This document shows positions 42,065 to 51,575 of a stretch of DNA of 64,000 nucleotides, piece by piece. The stretch is from Nocardia sp. BSTN01 (GTDB lineage: Bacteria; Actinomycetota; Actinomycetes; Mycobacteriales; Mycobacteriaceae): positions 28,611 through 92,610 of the forward strand of contig NZ_JADKYP010000024.1 in the NCBI RefSeq assembly GCF_015354405.1. The letters run 5' to 3'. Under the pieces are notes generated by a model. The model searched no databases and was not told the DNA's origin. It saw nothing but the letters and a program-made list of their open reading frames with translations. A program made the position numbers and the translations under genes. How positions within the stretch are numbered: the first letter of the stretch is position 1; each line of letters begins with the position of its first letter.

Positions 42065-44105
42065 AGTGGTGTTCGTCGTGATAGACGAGGATGTTGCCGA
42101 CCTCCACCGGGCAGACATCGCGTTCGCACACGGCGTCGGTGAGGTCGATCGGAAAGACGTTCGGGAAGGCGGCGGACGCGTCCAGGGCCGGGTTGACCGG
42201 TGAGAGCGCATCGGCGCGGTGCATGCCGCAGCTGATCCGGTCGCCGTGGCGGGCCAGGCAGTCGATCGCGCGATAGCGCACACCGTCGCGGCGCAGCCAC
42301 GGGGTGTCGCGGACCGCGATCACCCGGATGCCCTTGTCGGACAGGGCTTTCCACACATCCTGGTAGTCGGCCGGGGTTTCGTCGCCGCCCGCGTCGACCG
42401 GACGGGTGCCGGTGGTGAACACCCATTCGGGCCGCTCGTTGCCCAGCAGATCGATCACCTCGTGCGACCAGTCGCGGCAATCGGGATTCGGTTCGCCCTT
42501 GTACATCGCGTTCTGATCGAGGGTGAGCGGACAGCCCATCTTCAGATGCACCAGGATCTTGAAATTGTGCTGCGCCGCCAGTCGCTGCAGCGCCGGCATC
42601 CAGTGCTCGGCATGGGAGTTGCCGACCACCGCGAGGGTGTGCGGGGCGTCGGCGGCCCCGTAGGTGCAGGTGACGACCTCGCGGTGATCCCAGTCGGCGA
42701 TACATCCGTCGACGGTCGGGCTGGGCAGTTCGGCCGGCGCCTCGTACAGCGTGGGCCGCATCCGCGCCTGCGGCACCGACGCGCCGCCGGCCAGTGCCTC
42801 GGCGCCGGGATACTGCACCGGGTCGAGGGCGCCCACCGCCCGCGGCGGATGAGTCTGCACGACCGCGCTCCAGGTGACCGCCGCGGAGGCGACCACCGCC
42901 GCGGTCACCGACAGCGCGACCCCGGCGGTGCGGCGATACCGCGGTCCGAACATCGGTGCGTCCGTCTCCCGGCGCAGGCGCAGCGGCTGCTCGATGTAGC
43001 GATGGGTGAGGTAGGCCAGCACCAGGGAGACGGCGATCACCGCCGCGCCGCCGGTCACCCCGGCGCGGGAGCCGCCGCGTTCGGCGAGCAGGAAGATCAG
43101 CAACGGCCAATGCCACAGATACAGCGAGTAGGCCAGATCGCCGAGCCGGACCAGCGGCGGTGAGGCCAGCAGCCGGGTGAGCCGGGGCTGGTGCTCGGCA
43201 CCGACCCCGGCACCGGCGAGGATCAACGCCACGGCCGCACCGACCGGCAGCAAGGCGGGCGGTCCCGGGAACTGATTGGCGCCGTCGGTGATCCAGCCAC
43301 CCACCGCGACCACCAGCAGGCCCGCGGCCGCCAGCACCGCCCGCACGACCCGCGGGACGCGCAGCGAGGCGGCGGCCAGTGCCAGTCCGGCGCCGACCAG
43401 CAGTTCCCACGCCCGGGCCGCGCTGTCGTAGTAGTTCCAGCCCTGATGGGTCGCCGAACCCTGCGCGGCGTAGAGGAACGAGGCGAGCATGGCGACCACG
43501 ATCACCGCCGCCAGCGCCGGCCGCATCGCGCGCTCGCGGCCGAACCGCCGGCACACCCAGACCGTGGCGGCCACCACGAGCAGGGCCGCGAGGTAGTACT
43601 GCCCCTGCACCGACATCGACCACAGATGTTGCAGCGGGCTCACCGAGGGATCAGCGGCCAGATAGTCCGACCACGTCGTCGCCAGCCGCCAGTTCTGGTA
43701 GTACAGCAGCGAGGCCAGGCTCTGGCCGGCCAGATCGCCCCACTGTGTGTACGGCCGCAGCGTGACGGTCGCCACCACCACGGCGCCGAGCACCACGACG
43801 AGCGCGGGCAGCAGCCGGCGGGCGGTACGCCGCAGGGTGAGGCCGATGCCGACGTCCCCGGTTTCGGCCCGGCGCAGCAGCGATCCGGTGAAGAAATAGC
43901 CCGACAGCACCAGGAAGATGTCCACCCCACCGGACACCCGGCCGAACCAGATGTGGAACACCACCACCAGCGCGATGGCCAGTCCGCGCAATCCGTCCAG
44001 GTCCCGGCGGTAGCCGACCGCTCGCACGCGACCGATGGCCGTCTCCGTCACCGTCGCGGGCATGGCGTCGCGGCGGTATAGGCGGGATGAACGGAAGGGG
44101 TGCAT
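41991..44105 (-). CDS. Membrane acyltransferase with SGNH domain (OafA/YrhL-like)
   Basis: 704 aa from ATG 44105 (ATG 44063 possible). Residues 18-370 are an acyltransferase-3 domain with about ten helices: GYRRDLDGLRGLAIALVVVF, the SGGVDIFLVLSGYFFTGSLL motif and the LWHWPLLIF segment. Residues 430-700 are an extracytoplasmic SGNH hydrolase-like domain with VVGNSHAEHWMPAL and the closing YHDEHHFTASY (D-x-x-H). Such proteins O-acetylate cell-surface glycans. It ends inside the 3' end of gpgS on the other strand. Confidence 0.88.
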   Translation of the reverse strand: MHPFRSSRLYRRDAMPATVTETAIGRVRAVGYRRDLDGLRGLAIALVVVFHIWFGRVSGGVDIFLVLSGYFFTGSLLRRAETGDVGIGLTLRRTARRLLPALVVVLGAVVVATVTLRPYTQWGDLAGQSLASLLYYQNWRLATTWSDYLAADPSVSPLQHLWSMSVQGQYYLAALLVVAATVWVCRRFGRERAMRPALAAVIVVAMLASFLYAAQGSATHQGWNYYDSAARAWELLVGAGLALAAASLRVPRVVRAVLAAAGLLVVAVGGWITDGANQFPGPPALLPVGAAVALILAGAGVGAEHQPRLTRLLASPPLVRLGDLAYSLYLWHWPLLIFLLAERGGSRAGVTGGAAVIAVSLVLAYLTHRYIEQPLRLRRETDAPMFGPRYRRTAGVALSVTAAVVASAAVTWSAVVQTHPPRAVGALDPVQYPGAEALAGGASVPQARMRPTLYEAPAELPSPTVDGCIADWDHREVVTCTYGAADAPHTLAVVGNSHAEHWMPALQRLAAQHNFKILVHLKMGCPLTLDQNAMYKGEPNPDCRDWSHEVIDLLGNERPEWVFTTGTRPVDAGGDETPADYQDVWKALSDKGIRVIAVRDTPWLRRDGVRYRAIDCLARHGDRISCGMHRADALSPVNPALDASAAFPNVFPIDLTDAVCERDVCPVEVGNILVYHDEHHFTASYARSLAPELGRQLSPLLGWW

Positions 44106-44251
44106 GACACGACAATTCCCTATCACACCGTCCTTATCCGGGACCAACTCCGCGAGCGTGGCGTGCGGCAAGTCGACGGCCTCTTGTGACCTCGGATAAT
44201 GCCGCGCTACAGTTTGGTCATTTGCCCAAGGCGAACGTCCAAGGAGGTGCG

Positions 44252-44851
44252 ATGGTCACCGCGGAAGAACAGGGCCGCGAGACGCGGGCCCGGCTGATGG
44301 ACGCTGCGACGGAGCTGATCGCCGAGCGCGGCTGGGGTTCGGTGACGACTAGGCTCGTCGCCGAACGGGCCGGGGTGCGGGCCGGGCTGGTGCACTATCA
44401 CTTCCGCTCGGTGGACGATCTGCTGATCGACGCGGCGCTGCGCATGATGCGGCGGCTGGTCGACGGCGTGCCCCGAGACCTGCTCGGTGATACCGCGACC
44501 GGCATCACCGCCCTGCTGTCGTTGATCGGCGGTTACGACGAGTCGAGCGCCGACACCCGGGTGTTCAGCGAAATGCTGCTCGCCGCCACGCGGCACGATC
44601 GGCTGCGCGACGGCCTGGCCGCCGTCCTCGCCGAATTCCGCGCCACGATCGCCGCCCGGCTGCGCGCCGACGGGTGCGTCCCCGATCCGGAGGCGACCGC
44701 GGTCGTGCTGGTGGCCGCGCTGGACGGCCTGGTGCTGCATCGGCTCATCGATCCGGGACTGCGCGAGCTGGACCTCGCAACGCCGCTGCTACGCATCGCG
44801 GGCGTCCGGGCCGGTCCCGCGGACGAGCGGCCCCGACCCGGCTTCGACTAA
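44252..44851 (+). CDS. TetR family transcriptional regulator
   Basis: 199 aa from ATG 44252 with a perfect AAGGAGGT at 44241-44248. The HTH is RLMDAATELIAERGWGSVTT and LVAERAGVRAGLVHYHFRSV; the rest is helical. It is the first gene of a + strand run with the Ddn-like reductase (12-nt gap), and probably regulates it. Confidence 0.88.
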   Translation: MVTAEEQGRETRARLMDAATELIAERGWGSVTTRLVAERAGVRAGLVHYHFRSVDDLLIDAALRMMRRLVDGVPRDLLGDTATGITALLSLIGGYDESSADTRVFSEMLLAATRHDRLRDGLAAVLAEFRATIAARLRADGCVPDPEATAVVLVAALDGLVLHRLIDPGLRELDLATPLLRIAGVRAGPADERPRPGFD

Positions 44852-44863
44852 GAGGAGACCACC

Positions 44864-45328
44864 ATGACATTCGCCGAATTCGCCGCCGGACTGGGTGCGC
44901 GGGCGCTGCACACCCGGGCACTGGTCCGGGCGCCCATCGGGCTGTACCGCGCGGGTCTCGGATTCGTCTTCGGACAACGGCTGCTGATGATGGAACACAT
45001 CGGCCGCACGAGCGGCGCGCAGCGGCACGTCGTGCTGGAGGTGGTCGACCACCCGGGCCCGCGCGAGTACGTCATCGTGTCCGGCTTCGGCACGCGTGCC
45101 CAGTGGTACCGCAACATTCAGGCCGACTCGAAGGTCCGCCTGTGGGTCGGCACCCGCCGCGCGGTGCCGGCGACGGCGACGGCGATGACCGAGGCCGAAT
45201 CGGCGGCGGCGCTCGCGCACTACATTCGCGAGCACCCGAAGGCCTGGCAGAACCTGCGCGCGGTGATCGAACGAGCGACCGGCGCGCCGGTCGACACGCT
45301 GCCGATGGTCCGGTTGCGGCTGCGCTAG
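44864..45328 (+). CDS. F420-dependent nitroreductase-like protein (Ddn family)
   Basis: 154 aa. The Ddn/FGD-type split barrel is indicated by LLMMEHIGRTSGAQRHVVLE, YVIVSGFGTRAQWYRNIQAD and VRLWVGTRR. Members bind deazaflavin F420 and reduce quinones or nitro compounds; Ddn of M. tuberculosis activates pretomanid. GGAG lies upstream of the ATG. The gene follows a TetR gene closely. Confidence 0.88.
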   Translation: MTFAEFAAGLGARALHTRALVRAPIGLYRAGLGFVFGQRLLMMEHIGRTSGAQRHVVLEVVDHPGPREYVIVSGFGTRAQWYRNIQADSKVRLWVGTRRAVPATATAMTEAESAAALAHYIREHPKAWQNLRAVIERATGAPVDTLPMVRLRLR

Positions 45329-45418
45329 CCCCGACGCGCGGCGGCCGATACGGTGCCGACCCGCCGATATCCCGTAGCGTCGAGGCCGATGCGCAGTCGA
45401 GACGAAACGGGGCACCCG

Positions 45419-47812
45419 ATGGACGACCGGATCGAGCAGCTGGCAACACAATTGGATCCGGCGGCCGAACTACGACTCATCTCCGGCGCCGGAATGTTCC
45501 GCATGGCCGGGGATTCCGCGATCGGCCTCGCCGAGATGCCGGTCTCGGACGGGCCCTCGGGTGTGCGCGGCGAGAACTGGGACGAACGCGATCCCTCGAT
45601 CAGCCTGCCGTCCGGAACCGCGCTGGCCGCCACCTGGGACCGCGACCTGCTCACCGAGATCGGGGCATTGATCGCGGCGCAGGCCCGGCAGAAGAACGTC
45701 TACGCCGTCCTCGGGCCCACCGTGAATCTGCATCGATCACCGCTCGGCGGAAGGCATTTCGAATGCTTCTCCGAGGATCCGATGCTCACCGCGGAGATCG
45801 CGGCCGCGTATGTGCGTGCGGTGCAGGCACACGGCGTCGCCGCCTGCCCGAAACACTTCGTGGCCAACGATTCCGAGACCGACCGCTTCACCGTCGACGT
45901 CCGCGTCGCCGCGCGCGCCTTGCACGAGCTGTACCTGTATCCGTTCGAACGCGCGGTGCAGGCCGGCGCGTGGATGGTGATGGCCGCCTACAACAGCGTC
46001 GACGGCATCACCATGACCGAATCGCCGCTGCTGGACGAACCCCTCAAGGGCAGTTGGGGATTCGACGGCGTGGTCGTCTCGGACTGGACCGCCGTGCGCA
46101 CTACCGAAGGCGCCGCCCACGGCACCGACCTGGCCATGCCGGGCCCGTCGCCGCTGTGGGGTTCGGCCCTCGCCGACGCGCTCGCGGCCGGCGCCGTGCC
46201 GAAGTCCGCGATCGCGGACAAGGTCCGGCGCATCCTGCGTTTCGCCGATCGCGTCGGCGGGCTGGCCCCGCACGACCCCCGGCCGGTGCCGGACTTCACC
46301 GCCGAACAGGCCCATGATCTGGTACGCCGCGCCGCCGCGGCCGCGATGGTGCTGGTACACAACGACGGTGTGCTGCCGCTGCCGCCGCAGACCTCGGTGG
46401 CGCTGCTCGGGCCCGCCGCCGCGCAGCCACGGTACATGGGCGGCGGCAGTGCGACCGTGATCCCCGACCACACCGTCACGCCGGTCGAGGGCCTGTCGGC
46501 GGTGCTGCCGGTCACCCACACGCCGGGGGTGCGGACCGGCGACGACCTGATCCCCGTGCCGCTGGAGCTGGTCACCGACCCTGCCACCGAGACGCCGGGA
46601 CTGTGCCTGCGCTACCTCGACGGCGACCGCGTCCTCGACACCCAGCACCGCACGGCGGGCCGGCTGGTGCTGTTCGGTGATCCGCACGCGGCCGCCGCGT
46701 CGGCGATCGAACTGCGCGCGCGGCTTCGCGCCGATGTGGCGGGTGAGTGGCGGCTCGGCGTCGCGGCACTCGGTCACTGCGTGGTGGAACTCGACGGCGC
46801 GACGGCGATCGACACCGAGATCGCCTTCGAGGGCTCGGATCCCGTTGCCGCACTGCTGGATCCGCCGCAACGCTGCGTCGAGCGCGAACTCGCCGCCGGT
46901 CAGGAGGTCGACGTCCGGATCACGATCGGTTCGGGCGAGTCGGCGGCCGCGGGGCTGGGCATGATTCTCGGCGTCGGCCTGGTCGTGGCCCGGCCGGAAC
47001 GCGCACCCGAGGAGGAATTCGCGGCGGCGGTCGAGGCCGCGCGCCGGGCCGAGGTGGCCGTGGTGGTCGTCGGCACCACCGAACAGCTGGAGAGCGAGGG
47101 CCGCGACCGGACCACGCTGGCGCTGCCGGGCCGCCAGAACGACCTGGTCGCCGCGGTCGCCGCCGTCAATCCGCGCACCGTGGTGGTCGTGAATTCCGGT
47201 GCGCCCGTGGAGATGCCGTGGCGCGACGAGGTGGCGGCGGTGCTGCTGTCCTGGTTCCCCGGTCAGGAATTCGGCGCCGCGCTGGCCGATGTGCTGACCG
47301 GTGCGGCCGAACCCGGCGGCCGGCTGCCGACCACCTGGCCGAAGGAACTCGCCGACGTGCCGGTCCGCGACACCACCCCGGCCGCCGACGGCACCCTGAC
47401 CTACGACGAGGGCGTGCACATCGGCTACCGCGCCTGGCTGCGTGCCGGTGTGCAGCCGGCGTACCCGTTCGGTCACGGACTCGGCTACACCGTGTGGGAA
47501 CTGAGCGATCTGGCGGTGGACGGCCACGACGTCGAAGTGACCGTGGCCAATATCGGTGAGCGGGCCGGTAAGCAGGTCGTGCAGGTCTATCTGTCCCGTG
47601 AGGACAGTGCGATCGAGCGGCCGGTGCGGTGGCTGGCGGCCTTCGCCAGCGTCACCGCCGAACCGGGTGGGGTGCGCCGCGTGCGAATTCCGCTGCCGCA
47701 GCGGGTGTTCCAGCACTGGACGGATGCGGGCTGGGATACCGAACCCGGTGGCTTCACCGTGCACGTCGGCACCTCGGTGATCGCCCTGCCGCTGACCGCG
47801 CCCATCGAGTAG
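45419..47812 (+). CDS. Glycoside hydrolase family 3 (beta-glucosidase type)
   Basis: 797 aa from ATG 45419 (ATG 45389 also possible). Residues 15-270 are the GH3 N-terminal barrel (MPVSDGPSGVRGENWDERDP, LHRSPLGGRHFECFSEDP, CPKHFVANDSE) with the nucleophile Asp222 in GVVVSDWTAV. Then come the C-terminal sandwich, interrupted by a PA14-like insert (about 385-520), and a fibronectin-III-like domain at the end (TVANIGERAGKQVVQVYLS). No signal peptide is visible, so it is probably cytoplasmic. It would release glucose or related sugars from beta-glycosides. Confidence 0.9.
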   Translation: MDDRIEQLATQLDPAAELRLISGAGMFRMAGDSAIGLAEMPVSDGPSGVRGENWDERDPSISLPSGTALAATWDRDLLTEIGALIAAQARQKNVYAVLGPTVNLHRSPLGGRHFECFSEDPMLTAEIAAAYVRAVQAHGVAACPKHFVANDSETDRFTVDVRVAARALHELYLYPFERAVQAGAWMVMAAYNSVDGITMTESPLLDEPLKGSWGFDGVVVSDWTAVRTTEGAAHGTDLAMPGPSPLWGSALADALAAGAVPKSAIADKVRRILRFADRVGGLAPHDPRPVPDFTAEQAHDLVRRAAAAAMVLVHNDGVLPLPPQTSVALLGPAAAQPRYMGGGSATVIPDHTVTPVEGLSAVLPVTHTPGVRTGDDLIPVPLELVTDPATETPGLCLRYLDGDRVLDTQHRTAGRLVLFGDPHAAAASAIELRARLRADVAGEWRLGVAALGHCVVELDGATAIDTEIAFEGSDPVAALLDPPQRCVERELAAGQEVDVRITIGSGESAAAGLGMILGVGLVVARPERAPEEEFAAAVEAARRAEVAVVVVGTTEQLESEGRDRTTLALPGRQNDLVAAVAAVNPRTVVVVNSGAPVEMPWRDEVAAVLLSWFPGQEFGAALADVLTGAAEPGGRLPTTWPKELADVPVRDTTPAADGTLTYDEGVHIGYRAWLRAGVQPAYPFGHGLGYTVWELSDLAVDGHDVEVTVANIGERAGKQVVQVYLSREDSAIERPVRWLAAFASVTAEPGGVRRVRIPLPQRVFQHWTDAGWDTEPGGFTVHVGTSVIALPLTAPIE

Positions 47813-47928
47813 CCCGGACTCTGCCACGAAATCGGGGGTAGCGTACTGGACGAGTGACCAGTAATCTCCGGTGCACACGGTTGGAGGAGGCGGTCGCGGC
47901 GCGGCGGCCGGAATCGAAGGAGCGATCA

Positions 47929-49992
47929 GTGACGTTTACCCGGCGATCGATGCTGGCCGGCACCGTGACCGCGGCCGTGGCCGCGGGTGTGGGGGCCACC
48001 GCTTCCGTGGGGGCGGCACCGATCCGGGTCACCGGCGACGAGGCGGGATATCTGGTCGGCGCGGGCATCGCCGATGTCACCGGCGCGGTCGCCGGGCAGG
48101 GCATGATGGGCTACTCCGAACTCGACCAGGTCGCGACCGGGCTGCTCATGCGCACCTGGGCGCGCGCCTACATCGTGGTCGACCGGGCGAGCGGTGAGCG
48201 GGTGGCCTTCGTCAACGCGGATATCGCCTGCCTGTTCCAGTCGGTGCATCTGGCCGTGATGCAGCGGCTGGCACAGCGGTTCGGCGCGCTGTACACCGAA
48301 CGCAACGTCAACCTCAACGCCACGCACAATCACAACTCCTGCGGCGGCACCGCGCGCGAATACGCGTACTCCCTTGCCGCGTACGGCTTTCAGAACAACT
48401 CCCACCAGGCCGAAGTGGACGGCATCGTCGCGGCGCTGGTCGCGGCGCACGAGAATCTGGCGCCGGGCACACTGTCGCTGGGGCACGGTGAACTGCACGA
48501 CGCCTCGGCCAACCGCTCCCGGGTGGCCTTCGACCTCAACCCGCCGGACGACAAGGCCGCCTTCCCGAACGCGATAGATCCGCAGGTGACGGTGCTGCGA
48601 TTGCGGCAGGGCGGCAACGACATCGGCGCGATCACCTGGTTCGCGACGCACGGAACCTCGCTCACCGACGCCAATACGCTCATCTCGGCCGACAACAAGG
48701 GCTATGCCAGCTATCGCTGGGAACACGACGAGATGGGGGTACGGCCGGGCGCCGGGAAACCCGGTTTCGTGGCGGCGTTCGCGCAGACCAACGCCGGTGA
48801 CATGACGCCGAACATCGGACTCACGCCGTGGCATCCGTCCGGGCCCACCGAGGACAACCGGCTCAACTGCTCTCTCATCGGTGAACGCCAATATCGCGCG
48901 GGCCGTGCGGCTTTCGACGCGGCGCGGCCGATGCGCAGCGGGGGAGTGGACGCGGCCCTGCGCTATCTGAACATGGCCGATATCGCCATCGACGGGTCCT
49001 ACACTCCCGACGGCAAACCGGCGCGCACCGCGCCCGCCATGATGGGCGCCGCGGCCGCCGCGACCAGTTCGGAGGACAACTGGAAGACCCAGCTGTCGTT
49101 TCTGCAGGAAGGCAATGCGGATCCGGTCGTCGCGGCGCTCGGCGGACTGGACGGCCCCATCGAGCAGTGGGTACGGGATGTGCAGGCGCCCAAACTGATC
49201 GTGGCGCCGCTGGGTGTGCTGCCGCCGCGCCCGTGGGTCCCGCTGACGGTGCCGATCCAGATTCTGCGGATCGGCGATCTGGTGCTGGCCTCGGGGCCGG
49301 CGGAATATACGGTGGTCTCGGGGTTGCGCATCCGGCGGGTGGTGGCGCACGCATTGTCCGTGCCACTGGAAAATGTGCTGCTGCAAGGCTATTCGAATGG
49401 CTACTGCGGCTACGTGACCACGCCGGAGGAATACGCCTCCCAGCAGTACGAGGGCGGGGAGACGCTGTACGGCCGCTGGACGCTGCCCGCGTATGTGCAG
49501 GAATTCGATCGACTGGCCCGCGCGGTCGCCGCGCGCGTCGACCTGGGCCGCGGCCCGGCCCCGCTGGACTGGACGGCGGGCCTACAGCCGAATCTGCTGC
49601 CGCCGGTACCGGCCGATGCGCCGATGACCGGGCGCGCGTTCGGTGAAGTGATCACCGCGCCGAAGCCCGGCTACGGACACGGCGATACGGTGACGGTCGA
49701 ATTCTGCGGCGCCCACCCCGCCAACGATTTCCACACCGGCGGAAGCTATTTCGAGGTGCAGCGCGCCGAGGGTGAACAATGGCGGGCGGTCTTCGACGAC
49801 AACGACTGGTGCACCGAACTGCACTGGTCGCGCCCGCCCGGCCAGCCCGAGGCCTCGCGCGTCGCCATCCACTGGACCGTACCCGCCGATGCGGAAGCGG
49901 GGCGCTATCGCATCGAATACCGCGGTGACCGCCGCGACGGCGCCGCGACCGTCCCGTTCACCGGCACCACGGCCGAATTCGCCGTGGGCTGA
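47929..49992 (+). CDS. Secreted neutral ceramidase
   Basis: 687 aa from GTG 47929 with GAAGGAG at 47916-47922. A Tat-like signal (TFTRRSMLAGTVTAAVAAGV) is followed by the neutral/alkaline ceramidase domain: VGAGIADVTGAVAGQGMMGY, zinc ligands His133 and His135 in NATHNHNSCGGT, His241 in WFATHGTSL, LISADNKGYASYRWE and the C-terminal immunoglobulin-like domain. At the active site the sequence is NAGDMTPN: Thr293 stands where characterised enzymes have the catalytic Ser (GDxSPN). It would split ceramide or related amide lipids outside the cell if active. Confidence 0.88.
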   Translation: MTFTRRSMLAGTVTAAVAAGVGATASVGAAPIRVTGDEAGYLVGAGIADVTGAVAGQGMMGYSELDQVATGLLMRTWARAYIVVDRASGERVAFVNADIACLFQSVHLAVMQRLAQRFGALYTERNVNLNATHNHNSCGGTAREYAYSLAAYGFQNNSHQAEVDGIVAALVAAHENLAPGTLSLGHGELHDASANRSRVAFDLNPPDDKAAFPNAIDPQVTVLRLRQGGNDIGAITWFATHGTSLTDANTLISADNKGYASYRWEHDEMGVRPGAGKPGFVAAFAQTNAGDMTPNIGLTPWHPSGPTEDNRLNCSLIGERQYRAGRAAFDAARPMRSGGVDAALRYLNMADIAIDGSYTPDGKPARTAPAMMGAAAAATSSEDNWKTQLSFLQEGNADPVVAALGGLDGPIEQWVRDVQAPKLIVAPLGVLPPRPWVPLTVPIQILRIGDLVLASGPAEYTVVSGLRIRRVVAHALSVPLENVLLQGYSNGYCGYVTTPEEYASQQYEGGETLYGRWTLPAYVQEFDRLARAVAARVDLGRGPAPLDWTAGLQPNLLPPVPADAPMTGRAFGEVITAPKPGYGHGDTVTVEFCGAHPANDFHTGGSYFEVQRAEGEQWRAVFDDNDWCTELHWSRPPGQPEASRVAIHWTVPADAEAGRYRIEYRGDRRDGAATVPFTGTTAEFAVG

Positions 49993-50001
49993 GCGCCTGT
50001 G

Positions 50002-50616
50002 TCATTCCTCGGAAATCGGTGCCGGGGAGTGGGTTTCGGTGAGCGTGTCGAGATAGGCGGCCATCGCTTGCCCGGCCGATTCGATCGGTCCGGTCGAGCG
50101 CAGGGTGCGGCTGAGAATGAACGCACCTTCCAGGGCGCCCAGAACCGCGATCACGAAGGTGTGCGCCGCCGGTGCGGGCAGCCCGCGGGCCCGGAAGTAC
50201 GCACTGCCCTGGTCGATCCAGGACTGCATCACCTCGGCGGTCACCTCTCGCAATGCCGGTTCGCTGTCGGCGATCTCGCCCGCGACCGTGCCGACCGGGC
50301 ACATGTTCATCCAGCCGGACTGCTCGATCTGTTCCGCGGCGGCGGTGAACGCGGCCACCACCGCCACCCGCAGGTCCGGATACGGATCCATCAGCAGCGG
50401 TAGCAATTGGATGTAGGCGGCGCCGCTGGTGCGCAGCGCGGCGGCCGCGATCTGCTGTTTGCCCCGCGGGAAATGGTGATACAGCGACCCGATCGGGGCC
50501 CGCGCGGCGGCGGTGATCTGTTTGACGCTGGTGGCGCCGTAGCCCTGGCGGCGCATCAGTTCCGCCGTCGCGGTGACGATGCGCTCGGCGGTCGGGGTTG
50601 ACACGGTCTCGGACAT
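50002..50616 (-). CDS. TetR family transcriptional regulator
   Basis: 204 aa. The HTH is TAELMRRQGYGATSVKQITA and APIGSLYHHFPRGKQQIAA, of the YcdC/LmrA-like kind, followed by a helical domain with MNMCPVGTVAGE and a C-terminal domain of the TetR_C_33 style. It is divergent from the alpha/beta hydrolase at 50717; both promoters flank a clear nested palindrome at 50626-50657. Confidence 0.88.
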   Translation of the reverse strand: MSETVSTPTAERIVTATAELMRRQGYGATSVKQITAAARAPIGSLYHHFPRGKQQIAAAALRTSGAAYIQLLPLLMDPYPDLRVAVVAAFTAAAEQIEQSGWMNMCPVGTVAGEIADSEPALREVTAEVMQSWIDQGSAYFRARGLPAPAAHTFVIAVLGALEGAFILSRTLRSTGPIESAGQAMAAYLDTLTETHSPAPISEE

Positions 50617-50625
50617 GCTCCCATA

Positions 50626-50657
50626 CTAGAACACACGCTCTAGAGCGAATGTTCTAG
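50626..50657. promoter_or_regulatory. TetR operator: nested palindrome
   Basis: CTAGAACA (50626-50633) and TGTTCTAG (50650-50657) enclose the perfect palindrome CGCTCTAGAGCG (50636-50647). The whole site is symmetric about 50641/50642 and lies 10 nt before the TetR start and 60 nt before the hydrolase start. Confidence 0.8.
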
Positions 50658-50716
50658 CAGGTGGACGCGTCTTTTCGGACGTGGCCGCACATTGTGCGAT
50701 GCGGAGGTGGCAGCGT

Positions 50717-51550
50717 ATGCCGGTCGTCGAGGTTCCCGCCGGGCCGATCCACTACGTCGAAGAGGGACAGGGTCCGCCGGTCGTGCTGCTGCACGGACTG
50801 CTCATCGACCACACGGTGTGGGATCGTGTGATGCCGTTGCTGCCCAGCGGTTTTCGCTATGTGCGGCCGGTGCTGCCGCTCGGCGCGCATCCGGAACCGA
50901 TGCGGCCGGATGCCGACCTGAGTATGCGCGGCCAGAACGTGGTGCTCGCGGACTTCCTCGACGCGCTGGATCTTCGCGATGTCACCCTGGTGCATTCGGA
51001 CTGGGGCGGCGGGCTGTTCCTCACCGCCTACGGCCTGGACAAGCGGGTCGCCCAGCTGGTCGTGCTCCCGTGCGAGGCCTTCGACAACTTCCCGCCCGGA
51101 CTGCCCGGAAAGCTGGCCGTGCTCGCGCTGCGCGTCCCGGGTGCGCTACCGATCGTGCTGCGCCAGCTGCGGATCGGGCTGTTGCGTCGCTCGTCGCTGA
51201 TCTACGGGCAGATGGCGCGCTATCCGGTACCCGACGATCTGATGCGCGGGTGGACCGAACCGGCCCTGCGCAATCCGGACATCGGCCGCGACGTGCGCAA
51301 ATACGGCCGGATGCTGCCACCGGCCGCGCAACTGATCGCCGATACCGAAGCGCTGCGGAACTTTCCCGGCCGCGCCCTCGTGCTGTGGTCCCCGGCGGCG
51401 GCGCCGATGCCGCGCGACCACGGGCGCCGCCTCGCTGAACTCCTGCCCGCGGGCCGGCTGGTGGAAATCGAGGACGCCTACGTCCTGTCGATGCTCGATC
51501 AACCCGAGGCCGTGGCGGCGGAAATGACGGCGTTTCTCACCGGCGCCTGA
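50717..51550 (+). CDS. Alpha/beta hydrolase of dehalogenase/epoxide-hydrolase type
   Basis: 277 aa from ATG 50717 with GGAGG at 50703-50707. The oxyanion region is PPVVLLHGLLIDHTVWDRVM; the nucleophile elbow is TLVHSDWGGGLFLT with Asp95, like haloalkane dehalogenases and epoxide hydrolases. The C-terminal block VEIEDAYVLSMLDQPEAV has no His where the catalytic His is expected (DAYVLS). It may use another residue or be inactive. The divergent TetR probably represses it. Confidence 0.8.
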   Translation: MPVVEVPAGPIHYVEEGQGPPVVLLHGLLIDHTVWDRVMPLLPSGFRYVRPVLPLGAHPEPMRPDADLSMRGQNVVLADFLDALDLRDVTLVHSDWGGGLFLTAYGLDKRVAQLVVLPCEAFDNFPPGLPGKLAVLALRVPGALPIVLRQLRIGLLRRSSLIYGQMARYPVPDDLMRGWTEPALRNPDIGRDVRKYGRMLPPAAQLIADTEALRNFPGRALVLWSPAAAPMPRDHGRRLAELLPAGRLVEIEDAYVLSMLDQPEAVAAEMTAFLTGA

Positions 51551-51566
51551 TCCGGCGCCGGTGAGA
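51535..51566. terminator. Terminator overlapping the hydrolase stop
   Basis: TCTCACCGGCGCC (51535-51547) and GGCGCCGGTGAGA (51554-51566) form a perfect 13-bp stem whose loop contains the TGA of the hydrolase (51548-51550). It lies between convergent genes. Confidence 0.8.
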
Positions 51567-51575
51567 AGACCTGTG

